A DNA stretch of 64,000 bases, from positions 1,798,001 to 1,862,000 of the forward strand of contig NC_014507.1 of assembly GCF_000147875.1 (NCBI RefSeq), read 5' to 3'. The translations under genes were made by a program, and so were the position numbers. The stretch is from Methanolacinia petrolearia DSM 11571. Its GTDB lineage: Archaea; Halobacteriota; Methanomicrobia; Methanomicrobiales; Methanomicrobiaceae. This document shows, one piece after another, positions 1 through 7,916 of the stretch. The notes beneath the pieces are model-generated. The model ran no database searches. It was given only the letters and a program-made list of their open reading frames with translations, and was not told where the DNA came from. The first letter of the stretch is position 1. Each line of letters starts with the position of its first letter.

Positions 1-713
1 GCGGTCCGATTGTATTTTCCCTCCTCCGGGAAGAAACCGGCATTGAGCACGATCTTTCCCCTGAACACGGCATCGAGAACGGACTTTATGCTTCGACAGG
101 AGATGTCGAGCCTGTTGAACTCCCGCCCAAGTTTATGGAGCTGCGGGCTGTGGGCGTCCGAGTTTGAGAGGAAGGGAATTCCCAAGAGCTCAGGTATTCG
201 TTCTCCATACGTCGTATCCGCACTGAGGCCGAGTTCAAGAAAATCGACCGGCTCACCGCCGTAGCATTCATGAAGGGAATCGAACCTCCCGTACATGCCG
301 GTCCAGGGAGTGAAGGCATGAGCCGGACCGATATATGCACCGGCATCATGCACGATCTTTGCAATCCTCCCGCCGTCAAGATTCACGTGCGGCCTGCCGT
401 CGGAGTCGATATTTTTAGAATAAGGCCTGAACTCTTCGGCGATAGTTTGTGCCTGGTCGAAATCCTCCATCAGGATCAGGTGATGAACTCTTCCTTCGGC
501 CTGAACCTCTGTAGTCGGGATAACCGTTACATCCTTATCGTCGGGGCCGTAATCATCCCACATCTTTCTCCAGACTGGATGTAATGCATCGCCCGAGCCG
601 AGAATATCAAGACCCTTGATCAGGCACGAATCGATTAAATTTTCAGGAGTAGTGTTCCTGGACGAAGCCATCGAAAAAAGAGAATGTATATGGAAATCCG
701 CATTGCAGATCAT
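1..713 (-). CDS. endoQ: Endonuclease Q (PHP-domain DNA repair nuclease), C-terminus outside window
   Basis: Reading the minus strand from ATG at 711-713 gives about 237 codons with no stop before the window edge, so only the N-terminal part is present. The protein opens with a PHP metal-binding signature, ADFHIHSLFS (H8, H10), followed by GSGDALHP, VHHLILM, YSKNIDSDGRPH, IGPAHAFTPW, FLELGLSADT and LSNSDAHSP. This series is the hallmark of the archaeal endonuclease Q family (formerly TIGR00375), which nicks DNA 5' of deaminated bases such as uracil and hypoxanthine. The ATG lies three bases after the stop of the PAC2 gene, so the two are probably co-transcribed. The zinc-finger C-terminal part of the family lies beyond base 1. 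A PHP phosphoesterase of another kind is unlikely given the number of matching motifs. Confidence 0.88.
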   Translation of the reverse strand, partial: MICNADFHIHSLFSMASSRNTTPENLIDSCLIKGLDILGSGDALHPVWRKMWDDYGPDDKDVTVIPTTEVQAEGRVHHLILMEDFDQAQTIAEEFRPYSKNIDSDGRPHVNLDGGRIAKIVHDAGAYIGPAHAFTPWTGMYGRFDSLHECYGGEPVDFLELGLSADTTYGERIPELLGIPFLSNSDAHSPQLHKLGREFNRLDISCRSIKSVLDAVFRGKIVLNAGFFPEEGKYNRT

Positions 714-716
714 ACA

Positions 717-1472
717 TCACCCGATATAGCTCAGCTCATCCTCTGTCTTCATCTGTTCCATTGTCTTGAGCCTTTCAAGGAAGACTTCCATCTCGGACGC
801 CCTCTCCTGGAGTTTTGCAGAGTCGATGCTTATACCGAGCATCTTTGAAAGAACGGCAAGGAGACAGTTAGAACTCTTCGGATCGACGATATAGCCGGAT
901 GTCTCTCCCATCAGGCAGATACCCTCCATTCCGCGTTTCGCCCCGAGGCCGAGAAGGAGGCCGGAAGCACCGATGATACCTCCGCCGGGTTCGTCCTGTG
1001 CAAAAACAGCGCCGGAATTTGTGACCTCTTCCTTAAGTTTTTCGTCATTGACGGCCGCGATGACACGGATGTCCTGGATGAGATGGCCCACGCCATATCC
1101 CCCGAGAGTGTAGATCCGCTTTATACCAAGTTTTTCCGCAATATCGAGATATGTATCGGTAAGAATATAGTGACCTTCAGCAGAGCCGCTCTGGAAATCG
1201 CCGACCAGAAACATTATTCTCACTTTTTCGTCGGCGTACCTGTATATCTCGTTTTTAGGCAGATGTGCGACTCCTGCCGCATCGACGAGAACCTGGGGAG
1301 GGAAAAAAATGGACCTGATCTCTGCGATCTTCTCAGCACCAAGCTCTTCCATCATGTGTTCGGCAGCAAGTTTCCCTACCTGCCCCACACCCGGAAGCCC
1401 CTCGATCATAATGTCGCATGAAAAGTCATCGGAATCGCTGCCAAAAAAATCTACAGATATATCTTCAATCAT
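717..1472 (-). CDS. PAC2-family proteasome assembly chaperone-like protein
   Basis: 251 aa. The N-terminal segment MIEGLPGVGQVGKLAAEHMM is the typical opening of archaeal PAC2 proteins (COG1938/COG2047), followed by the family's middle segments LVGDFQSGSAEGHY, YTLGGYGVG and GGGIIGASGLLLGLG. Archaeal relatives (PbaA/PbaB) help assemble or cap the 20S proteasome. This copy ends in SYIG and lacks a clear HbYX tail, so direct docking into the proteasome alpha ring is not shown by sequence. Its start overlaps the end of the Nop10 gene by 8 bp, within the L44e-S27e-aIF2alpha-Nop10-PAC2 run that is conserved in many euryarchaea. A second PAC2 paralogue lies at 39.4-40.1 kb. Family assignment is firm; the precise partner is not. 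Confidence 0.88.
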   Translation of the reverse strand: MIEDISVDFFGSDSDDFSCDIMIEGLPGVGQVGKLAAEHMMEELGAEKIAEIRSIFFPPQVLVDAAGVAHLPKNEIYRYADEKVRIMFLVGDFQSGSAEGHYILTDTYLDIAEKLGIKRIYTLGGYGVGHLIQDIRVIAAVNDEKLKEEVTNSGAVFAQDEPGGGIIGASGLLLGLGAKRGMEGICLMGETSGYIVDPKSSNCLLAVLSKMLGISIDSAKLQERASEMEVFLERLKTMEQMKTEDELSYIG

Positions 1473-1620
1473 CTTTTATCTCCCTCCTGTATTTCCCGTA
1501 GGCATCCTGTGGAGAATACCGGGGAGGATGTGCATTAAATGTTTCCTTCCCGCATACAGGACATATTGAGGAAAGGGTATAATGCCCGTCATCGGGGCAT
1601 TTTCTGATCCTCTTGCTCAT
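1465..1620 (-). CDS. nop10: Nop10-like H/ACA ribonucleoprotein protein
   Basis: 51 aa from ATG at 1618-1620, one base after the aIF2-alpha stop. Longer readings upstream are antisense-like and overlap aIF2-alpha. The sequence begins MSKRIRKCPDDGHYTL and contains CPVCG, AHPPRYSPQDAYGKYRR, which is the Nop10 core. Nop10 binds the pseudouridine synthase Cbf5 in H/ACA guide-RNA complexes that modify rRNA. Many archaeal homologues have an N-terminal CPxCG zinc knuckle half; here it reads CPDDG, so one presumed zinc ligand is replaced by Asp while C8, C20 and C23 remain. The C-terminal Pro-Pro-Arg-Tyr segment that contacts Cbf5 is intact. Neighbouring translation genes support the call. Confidence 0.92.
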   Translation of the reverse strand: MSKRIRKCPDDGHYTLSSICPVCGKETFNAHPPRYSPQDAYGKYRREIKDD

Positions 1621-1621
1621 A

Positions 1622-2410
1622 TCAGTTCTTACCGGACTTCTGCTTACGGACAAACTCGCCGTAGCCCTCGGCTCTCTCAACAACTCCAATAGCTGCTTTT
1701 GCGACTTTGTTTATAGCTTTTTCAGCCGATTTGTAATCGGGAGCCGTAACCTTTACCCGGTATTTTGGCGCACCGACATAGAAAAGTTCGATCTCGACAT
1801 CTTCTTCCACTTTGGGGTTTGCACTCCGGAGCGCCCTGCGAATTACATTTACCCCGTCGGGTTTGTTCGATGTCAGAATCAGCGTGCCTGAAATTGTAAC
1901 TTTGGGAAGTTTAACATTATCGTTTGCAATCGACACCAGCGAATCGGCGACCTTCTTCTCCAGATCGAGCTTTTTGAGCGTCGTCTCTTCGTCGATCAGG
2001 ATATCCTCGAAAACGGGGAATAAGGCACCGTATTCTCTATAGAATATCTTCTCGATCTCGTCTCCGGGAAAACCGCTTGCTTCGGATATGAACTCTATCC
2101 ATTTCCTTGCTTTCTGCTCGTTCTTCCACTCGTTGATCTTTTCTTTCCGCTGGTGATCGTTGACATCCTTCAGTGAGAGATCGATATGTCCGCGGCTTTT
2201 GTTTACATGGAGAACTTTGCAAACTACCTTCTGCCCTTCCCGTACAAAGTCGCGGATGTGCTTGATCCAGCCACGCGCAACTTCTGCTATCGGGATTAAG
2301 CCTTCGTTGTTATTGTATTCATCCAGGGTGACAAATGCAACGAAATCCTTGACACTCGTCACCGTGCAGACTACAAGTTCCCCTTCTTCAGGCCACTCTC
2401 TCTCGTACAT
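1622..2410 (-). CDS. eif2a: Translation initiation factor aIF2 subunit alpha
   Basis: 262 aa. Residues 1-85 form an S1 RNA-binding domain (EGELVVCTVTSVKDFVAFV, NNEGLIPIAEVA, KVVCKVLHVN, RGHIDLSLKDV). A helical middle domain and a C-terminal alpha/beta domain follow (VTISGTLILTSNKPDGVNVI, YRVKVTAPDYKSAEKAI). It is one of the three subunits of the archaeal initiator-tRNA carrier aIF2. The length matches the family (about 260 aa). It sits between S27e and Nop10, with 9 and 1 bp gaps, in the classical archaeal gene string. Start ATG at 2408-2410 is the only sensible one because conserved sequence begins immediately. Confidence 0.97.
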   Translation of the reverse strand: MYEREWPEEGELVVCTVTSVKDFVAFVTLDEYNNNEGLIPIAEVARGWIKHIRDFVREGQKVVCKVLHVNKSRGHIDLSLKDVNDHQRKEKINEWKNEQKARKWIEFISEASGFPGDEIEKIFYREYGALFPVFEDILIDEETTLKKLDLEKKVADSLVSIANDNVKLPKVTISGTLILTSNKPDGVNVIRRALRSANPKVEEDVEIELFYVGAPKYRVKVTAPDYKSAEKAINKVAKAAIGVVERAEGYGEFVRKQKSGKN

Positions 2411-2419
2411 GTATAACGG

Positions 2420-2608
2420 TTACTCGTTGGCGGCAATAATCTCTGCCTTTATTTTTGCATTGCCGCCGCTGGGCTCTGCCAGAACCTTACCGCAGACAAC
2501 ACAGTTTACGACTGTGCTTGCCCTCTGGAAGATTACCTGTTCGTTTTCGCAGTCCGGACACTTGACAGTGTAGAATTTTGTCCTGTTATCTCTGTTTACT
2601 CTGACCAT
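2420..2608 (-). CDS. rps27e: 30S ribosomal protein S27e
   Basis: 62 aa from ATG at 2606-2608. A longer reading from GTG at 2617 adds three residues, but a GGAGTGA ribosome-binding site sits about five bases before the ATG and favours the shorter form. The zinc ribbon is visible as CPDC (C17, C20) and CVVC (C36, C39), with YTVKCPDCENEQVIF and the C-terminal GGNAKIKAEII typical of the archaeal S27e family. The ribosome-binding site overlaps the end of the L44e gene, which indicates translational coupling of the two ribosomal genes. Confidence 0.96.
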   Translation of the reverse strand: MVRVNRDNRTKFYTVKCPDCENEQVIFQRASTVVNCVVCGKVLAEPSGGNAKIKAEIIAANE

Positions 2609-2613
2609 TATAA

Positions 2614-2892
2614 TCACTCCGTAAGTTCGAATTTACCGGCCTTGACTCCCGATCTGAGGTGAGCCTTGCCGCACTTTGTGCACCTGTATCTCACGTTGAT
2701 CCTCTTTGTGGGTTTGTCTCCACCGGGCACTTTCGAGAACTTACCCATGTTACCGACCTTGCTTCTGCGACCTTTTTGGCGGTCGATCCAGTGAAGGTGA
2801 AGGTCACGGCCCTTCTTTACCCTTTCGACCTCGTGGATCTCGTGTGTTCTGCAATACGGACAATATGTCTTGAATTTTGTTGGCATCTTCAT
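2614..2892 (-). CDS. rpl44e: 50S ribosomal protein L44e
   Basis: 92 aa. It has two zinc-ligand pairs, CPYC near residues 11-14 and CTKC near residue 72, with [14 protein letters not shown] and the [16 protein letters not shown]-type basic core of archaeal L44e. The protein sits in the large subunit near the E site. The start codon could be ATG at 2892 (MKMPTKF) or the second Met two codons later; both are seen in the family. First gene of the run L44e, S27e, aIF2-alpha, Nop10, PAC2, endonuclease Q. The 95 bases between it and the GINS gene hold no clear gene and are the likely promoter region of this ribosomal operon. Confidence 0.96.
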   Translation of the reverse strand: MKMPTKFKTYCPYCRTHEIHEVERVKKGRDLHLHWIDRQKGRRSKVGNMGKFSKVPGGDKPTKRINVRYRCTKCGKAHLRSGVKAGKFELTE

Positions 2893-2987
2893 AAAATCTC
2901 AAGCCCCTTAAGCTGGAATATTCACCAGGATCCATAAGACCCGGAATCTTGGAAATCAGGTATTGATTATCCTGATAAATCTCATTA

Positions 2988-3656
2988 TTATTTGCCAACC
3001 CTTATATTTAAGGCTATGTTGCGGGTGTACAACACGGACGCATTTTTCTCTGGCAGCATAACAATGTCCTCTTTCGAGAGTGTATATATCCTGCCGTCAA
3101 GCCCCATAAAAGAGTCGATATCTTCCGAAACATAAACCGGTTCGTAACCCTGCGGTTCGTCTGTCGGAACTGCCGCATCTTCAGCGACAATACCGATATC
3201 GGGAAGGAAGGATTCACCGGATTCCATTACCGGGACAGGAATTTCATCGACTGCCGCAGGCGCGGAGAGCGCCTCCATATCGGGCTCGATCATCCTGCTC
3301 CTGCATGCCTTTACGGATTTAAGGATCTCCTCGTACATCTCCCTCTCGGGAGGGAGCATCCTTTTCAGCTCATCCTTATCCGTCCTCTCGCCCTGGACGG
3401 TAACAAGTGCGAGTTTTATAATTTTATTGAGGCGAAGGGACGAGATGTCCTGCAGCGTAGATGTAACGCTTTCGATCTCATCGATAAGCTCGCTCACGCG
3501 CCGGGTGCTGAAATTATCGATGGATTTCTCTTTCGCCTCGGAGTACAGCTCCTGGAGATATTCCGCAGAATCCCTGAAGGTTTCGTGACTGATCTCGGCA
3601 AGCCTGCCGCTGTCCCTTTCCTCGAGTACAATCAGCCTTAGGTAATCCAGATCCAT
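2988..3656 (-). CDS. gins51: GINS complex subunit (Gins51-type)
   Basis: 222 aa from ATG at 3654-3656, preceded by GGGAGATAGGG. The opening MDLDYLRLIVLEERDSGRL and the helical region EYLQELYSEAKE, FSTRRVSELIDEIE, LRLNKIIKLALVTVQGE match the A-domain of archaeal GINS proteins. After a Pro/Glu/Ala-rich linker the C-terminus (VYVSEDIDSFMGLDGRIYTLSKEDIVMLPE) is the small B-domain, so the order is A-B as in Gins51. GINS joins MCM helicase, Cdc45/RecJ and primase at the replication fork. It starts two bases after the stop of priS, a common archaeal arrangement that couples primase and GINS synthesis. Confidence 0.9.
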   Translation of the reverse strand: MDLDYLRLIVLEERDSGRLAEISHETFRDSAEYLQELYSEAKEKSIDNFSTRRVSELIDEIESVTSTLQDISSLRLNKIIKLALVTVQGERTDKDELKRMLPPEREMYEEILKSVKACRSRMIEPDMEALSAPAAVDEIPVPVMESGESFLPDIGIVAEDAAVPTDEPQGYEPVYVSEDIDSFMGLDGRIYTLSKEDIVMLPEKNASVLYTRNIALNIRVGK

Positions 3657-3658
3657 CC

Positions 3659-4789
3659 CTATCTCCCGCTGCCCGCATATCTTCCCGCACCTCTTGCGCA
3701 CAGGAAGACTGCAAGAGCTTCAGGTACAGTATTTATCCCTTTTTCTAGTGAATATGTGTTTCCGAGAACAGGCATCGCAAGGCTGAAACCCATATCGACC
3801 TTTACCGGGGATTCACCGAACACAACGGCGTCTACAAGCGGATCGAATTCTTCGAGCTCCTTAACCGTGAGCGGCACCACCCTGAAGCCGCTGCCGCCGT
3901 GGAGAGAACCAGGCATACGGATCAGCCTTTTTATATCGGTGGTCACCGGTTCGTCCGTCAGGGCGGCTCTCTCGCGGATCTTTTCGACAAGAGGGCCTTC
4001 CTCCTGCTCCAGGACCTTTCCGAGAGTTCCGAATACTGGAACATCCTTCTTTCCGCTCCTGATCCTCTTTGAGGTATCTTTCAGCGAATCGACGAATGAC
4101 TCGGCCGACGGATCACCTACTCCTTTTATGGTGCCTACGGTTTTGACGGCGTCTTTGCGATCTGCATTCTGGAGGTCGTCGAAGTATTCGAGAACTGCGG
4201 ACCTGTATCTCGCAGACCATCCGGTGTTGCGTCCTCCCGAGAGCATAAACCCTGGATCGATTCCTATTCCGCAGACATAATCGACAAGCTCGCGCCTCTC
4301 CGCACTGCCCCACTGCCTGGTCTCAAGATTCCTGATGTGGATATGATACCCCCTTCCGCCCGAGAATACGATGCTTATGTCCCTGTTCAGGAATCCGAGT
4401 TCGCCGGTAAGCATATCCAGCAGTTTGAAGACCTCTTCCTTTACGCGGTCGAGCATAACGTCATAGGCCCCCCTCATGATGTGATCGGCGTCGAGATCGA
4501 ATACGAGGTCAGCACCGGACCAGACTTTCTCCTGCATGGTGGATGCGGAAGGAAGATGGTAATATGCCGTGGAATGATACGCGTGCCTGGGCACCATCGA
4601 ACGCATATATGCCTCGACCTCGTTCTTCGAACCGAAACCGATATGCCTTCTCATCCTGACCTCGCCGTCGGGCTCGAAGAATATGAAACCCCATTCGCGC
4701 TGTTCGGTTGCAGGAGGAAACATAAAAGTGGCGGTTTTGTAATACTCCTCAAAACGCCTTTTCAGGTATTCGAAGGTTGCGGCATCCAT
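3659..4789 (-). CDS. priS: DNA primase small (catalytic) subunit PriS
   Basis: 376 aa. The catalytic triad region reads VFDLDADH (D98, D100), with VFSGGRGYHIHI downstream, the SxRGxHxH motif typical of archaeo-eukaryotic primases. Near the end are RLIRMPGSLHGGSGF and other family blocks. PriS makes RNA/DNA primers with PriL, which is not encoded in this window. Its start ATG shares one base with the Elp3 stop (TAATG), and the GINS gene follows two bases downstream, so Elp3, PriS and GINS form one transcription unit. Length is normal for the family. Confidence 0.96.
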   Translation of the reverse strand: MDAATFEYLKRRFEEYYKTATFMFPPATEQREWGFIFFEPDGEVRMRRHIGFGSKNEVEAYMRSMVPRHAYHSTAYYHLPSASTMQEKVWSGADLVFDLDADHIMRGAYDVMLDRVKEEVFKLLDMLTGELGFLNRDISIVFSGGRGYHIHIRNLETRQWGSAERRELVDYVCGIGIDPGFMLSGGRNTGWSARYRSAVLEYFDDLQNADRKDAVKTVGTIKGVGDPSAESFVDSLKDTSKRIRSGKKDVPVFGTLGKVLEQEEGPLVEKIRERAALTDEPVTTDIKRLIRMPGSLHGGSGFRVVPLTVKELEEFDPLVDAVVFGESPVKVDMGFSLAMPVLGNTYSLEKGINTVPEALAVFLCARGAGRYAGSGR

Positions 4790-6414
4790 TATAATTCCTT
4801 AACCATATATGGGCCGCTTCTATTGTATCCTTTTTTCCTGTAATAAGGCCGTACACCGATACCGCTCATTATACCGACACTTTCGTATCCTGCTTCGCCT
4901 GCGACTCTCTCGGCTTCTTTTAAGAGACGGTCCCCGAAATTCCTGTGCTGCCATTCGTTCGGGCCCGCCTTTTCCGCAATAGGCACGACGGCCCCGTAAA
5001 CATGGAGCTCACGGACGAGGGCGGAATCGAGAATCTCCTCTCGCCACGGTTCGGCGGGGAATCTCAGGCGGATAAAACCGATGAGAGATTCGCCCGAGAC
5101 ATACCGGATGAAGAACTCGTCGCCGCCGCAGCACCTGTACCTGATCGTATCGATCTCGGGGGGTTCGCTGATCTCATTTCGTCCCGCCTCGCTGCATCTT
5201 ATGCACCTGCACCGTCCGCCAGTGCTTTCAAGCCTCTCTTTTGCAAGCTGGCGGAAGTTGCTGAAATGCGATCCACGCAGAATAAGTTTTGCAGGGATAT
5301 CCCTCTGGACCCGCTGGAGACGGACATACGGCGGGAGTTTTGATTTACCGTATGCAACCAAGTCGATGAGGTCATCCTCGTCGTAGACATCGTATTGGCC
5401 GGATCGCCACAGCTCCTCGATCTCCGAGCCGGGCGTTACAAGGGTGGGATAGATCTTCAGGAAATCCGGGCAGAACCTCTCGTCTGTAAAAAGGAGGTCG
5501 AACATTTTTTTGTCGTCTTCGATCGTCGCCGAAGGAAGGTTGGGCATCACGTGAAATCCGACCTTGAGCCCTGCATCCCTCAGGAGACGGTTCGCCTCCT
5601 CCGTAGCCTCTACACCGTGACCCCTGCGATTGTACTCGAGGATTCTATTTTCGATCTGCTGGACGCCAAGTTCGACCTTCGTAACCCCGAGGGCGAGCAT
5701 ATCGTCGATGTGCTCCTTCATGCACCAGTCGGGCCTTGTCTCGAAGGTCGCCGCAATGCACCGGACCCTGGCGGTCTCGTTCTCTTCGCAAAGTTCTTCG
5801 AAACTGAATATATCGCCGCGGTCCTCCCCGCCGTATTCGTTCATCGCACGGATGCACGATCTCATGAACCAGTACCTGTACTCCGGGTCCCTGGCGGTTA
5901 TCGTCCCGCCCATTACTATGAGTTCTGCCTTGTCGACGTGATGCCCGAGCTCCTCGAACTGCCTCAGTCTCGCCTGCACCTGGGTGTAAGGGTCGTATTC
6001 GTGCTGCCTGGCACGAAGGGCGGCCGGCTCCTCCCCGGTATAACTCTGCGGAGAGCCGAACGGGTGCTCCGGTCCTCCCGGACAGGGGAGGCATTTCCCG
6101 TGGGGGCACTTGTGCGGAGACGTCATGACGGCCACCGGGGCCACACCCGAGATCGTCCGTGCAGGTTTTACCTGTAGATATGCACGGAGGATCTCTTTTT
6201 CCTCATCGTTCTCCGCTGCCGCGAAGATCTCGGAATTTTTCGGCATCCGCTCAAGGGAATATTTTCTGCAGACCGAAGCCTTGATCTTCTGGATATCAGA
6301 CTGATCTTTTGCTTCGGATTTAATCAGGGAGATTATCTCCCTTAAAAAAAAAATTGAATCTTTGGATTGTTTAGTGTTCAACAGCAACCTCTTCAGTACC
6401 AGTCCCCGGAGCAT
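4789..6414 (-). CDS. elp3: Elp3-type tRNA U34 carboxymethyltransferase (radical SAM + acetyltransferase)
   Basis: About 541 aa from ATG at 6412-6414. Elp3 installs carboxymethyl-type modifications on wobble uridine. Visible parts are the radical SAM cysteine cluster in SPHKCPHGKCLPCPGGPEHP, MGGTITARDPEYR, VELGVQQIENRILEYNRRGH, GFHVMPNLPSATIEDDKKMF, and a C-terminal GNAT domain (RELHVYGAVVPIAEKAGP, HRNFGDRLLKEAERVAGEAG). The start is uncertain. Conserved sequence begins around 6345-6360, no ATG lies between the UPF0058 stop (6371) and there, and a T10 tract followed by AAGGGAGAT (6335-6343) suggests either a non-ATG start near 6327 or an ATG inside the upstream gene. I used 6414, the nearest ATG. 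Function is certain; the N-terminus is not. Confidence 0.93.
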   Translation of the reverse strand: MLRGLVLKRLLLNTKQSKDSIFFLREIISLIKSEAKDQSDIQKIKASVCRKYSLERMPKNSEIFAAAENDEEKEILRAYLQVKPARTISGVAPVAVMTSPHKCPHGKCLPCPGGPEHPFGSPQSYTGEEPAALRARQHEYDPYTQVQARLRQFEELGHHVDKAELIVMGGTITARDPEYRYWFMRSCIRAMNEYGGEDRGDIFSFEELCEENETARVRCIAATFETRPDWCMKEHIDDMLALGVTKVELGVQQIENRILEYNRRGHGVEATEEANRLLRDAGLKVGFHVMPNLPSATIEDDKKMFDLLFTDERFCPDFLKIYPTLVTPGSEIEELWRSGQYDVYDEDDLIDLVAYGKSKLPPYVRLQRVQRDIPAKLILRGSHFSNFRQLAKERLESTGGRCRCIRCSEAGRNEISEPPEIDTIRYRCCGGDEFFIRYVSGESLIGFIRLRFPAEPWREEILDSALVRELHVYGAVVPIAEKAGPNEWQHRNFGDRLLKEAERVAGEAGYESVGIMSGIGVRPYYRKKGYNRSGPYMVKEL

Positions 6415-6637
6415 ATCCCACGTTCTGGATCTGCTCGTTCTGAAGATATCCCACGAGTTCTTTTCCAAGAGTCAAAATTGCCTCCTTGTGGCAGACTTTA
6501 TTCTTGTGAATGTGAACCGGAGAAATGTTTAATTCGTCATAATGAGTTGTAAGTACGTCTTCGTTTCTAACCGATTCATAGTACTTTTTTACATGCACCA
6601 AAAGCATGTGTAGATGTAATAATTCCTCTTTCTGCAC
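6371..6637 (-). CDS. UPF0058 family protein
   Basis: 88 aa from GTG at 6635-6637, with GGTGAT just before it. The opening MQKEELLHLHMLLVHVKKYYE and the middle SPVHIHKNKVCHKEAILTLGKEL match UPF0058, a small helical, His-containing family of unknown function found in methanogens and haloarchaea. The stop is followed by a T10 run on the same strand (6344-6353) that may act as an archaeal-type terminator. Upstream is an AT-rich promoter region containing a 9-bp inverted repeat. Elp3 reads in the same direction downstream. The biochemical role is unknown. Confidence 0.85.
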   Translation of the reverse strand: MQKEELLHLHMLLVHVKKYYESVRNEDVLTTHYDELNISPVHIHKNKVCHKEAILTLGKELVGYLQNEQIQNVGYAPGTGTEEVAVEH

Positions 6638-6675
6638 TAGATCACCAATCCTTACAAATTAACTTCAGTCAGAAG

Positions 6676-6707
6676 CAGATATAATTTATTGGTGATCTTT
6701 ATATCTG
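6676..6707. promoter_or_regulatory. Inverted repeat in UPF0058 promoter region
   Basis: CAGATATAA at 6676-6684 is matched exactly by its reverse complement TTATATCTG at 6699-6707, with a 14-base spacer. The element lies 39-70 bases upstream of the UPF0058 start. Its left arm overlaps an AT-rich, TATA-like stretch on the minus strand, so a repressor-type operator or a promoter-embedded dyad is plausible. The regulator is not known. Confidence 0.45.
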
Positions 6708-6918
6708 ACCTTGTGCAGTCGTCTGAAACAACAAAGAGATCAGCAATCCCGGATGATTGATCCGAAGCTGAAAACATCATAAAATTTGAATTTAATTCAA
6801 TAGCCCACGATCAGGTTATTTATTTTGTTTATGCGCACCGATTCGCATTAATACGTATATAGAGAAAAACGAGGTGACCATTTATCTGATTATCTTGTTT
6901 TTTTAGATTCAGGTCATT

Positions 6919-7899
6919 TTAGATTGTCGTATTATAGATGACATCACTGAACCCTAGATCAGTATAGATGACATCAACTCTGATGAGAACCGTATTGTTG
7001 CCTGACAGATAATCACCCCGGAGAATTGCGGATGAATTATTTCCGTACAGCAGTCCTTCCGGTGGATCGATTGAAAGATCCAACCCCGAGTTCATTATTA
7101 TGGACTGCGTGCTGACATCCTTTCCGTCGACTGAAATATTCACGAACCGGAGGCCAGGTCCTCTCTGCGGACACCCCGGATCAGGAGCCAGGAGAATAAG
7201 GAGAGACTCGTCTTCCATACGATATACATTCACACTGTCAAAAGGACGATAAGCGGGATTATCTCTTTCAATGACTCCCGAGGCCATCCCGATATATGCA
7301 ATAACAGGCGGTACTATCAATAACGCAAGGATGACGAGAATCAAAAAACGGTAAGCATAAATCATCCCATGAAAGGACGGTTTCTCCCGGACGTCAACTG
7401 TCTCTTGTTTTAATTCCTGCCGGGAATGACGGTACCATGCACCAAGCGACTGGAGAATGCATGACGTGATTGCGAATGCTGAAAAAAGGATTAGCCATTC
7501 TATCAGTCTGAAGAAAAGCGTACCCGTCTGTACACTGATGATACCATTCTCCCAGGAAAACAAAAACGGCCGGGATAATAAAACGTTAATCGATGAAAAA
7601 ACAAATGCCGTAGTTATCCCTGAGAGAAGTCCTGTAAATACCGGACCCGGACCCTTCTCTCCGCCTGAACAAAACAGATCGGATGCAATCATCCCAAATA
7701 CCCAGAAAAGAATTAAAGATAATCCGATCACCTGGAGATCCTTTACGCGGGAGGCGGAGACATTGTAATCGAGAACCGGAGCCCAGATCTCCTGCAGAAA
7801 AATTACCATTACTGCCAGGCAGATACCGCCGAAGCAGCCCCAGAGGATTATTGCCGGTTGAATATCCGGCAGAATTCTCTTTTTACGAAGGTTTCCCAT
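6919..7899 (-). CDS. Multi-spanning membrane protein with extracytoplasmic C-terminal domain
   Basis: 326 aa from ATG at 7897-7899; a TTG three codons upstream is the alternative. I do not recognise the family. After a basic N-terminus (MGNLRKKR) there are about five hydrophobic segments: roughly residues 17-38, 56-78, 87-108, 125-150 and 183-208. A C-terminal domain of about 115 residues follows, with several NxS/T sequons (FVNIS, YGNNSS, SGNNT, YNTT) that suggest it lies outside the cell and is glycosylated. It is the last gene of a three-gene minus-strand set with the PepSY-like protein (17 bp upstream) and the cysteine peptidase. It could be a transporter-like or sensory membrane partner of the exported peptidase; that role is inferred from position only. 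Confidence 0.7.
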   Translation of the reverse strand: MGNLRKKRILPDIQPAIILWGCFGGICLAVMVIFLQEIWAPVLDYNVSASRVKDLQVIGLSLILFWVFGMIASDLFCSGGEKGPGPVFTGLLSGITTAFVFSSINVLLSRPFLFSWENGIISVQTGTLFFRLIEWLILFSAFAITSCILQSLGAWYRHSRQELKQETVDVREKPSFHGMIYAYRFLILVILALLIVPPVIAYIGMASGVIERDNPAYRPFDSVNVYRMEDESLLILLAPDPGCPQRGPGLRFVNISVDGKDVSTQSIIMNSGLDLSIDPPEGLLYGNNSSAILRGDYLSGNNTVLIRVDVIYTDLGFSDVIYNTTI

Positions 7900-7916
7900 A
7901 TATATCAATCAGTTAA

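Noticed and set aside
2804-2998. 64-codon frame upstream of and overlapping L44e
   Set aside because: Out of frame with L44e, covers its start region, and the N-terminal part has no homology; treated as spacer.
5395-6177. 260-codon plus-strand frame inside Elp3
   Set aside because: Antisense to the radical SAM domain of Elp3, high Arg/Pro/Val composition and no conserved motif.
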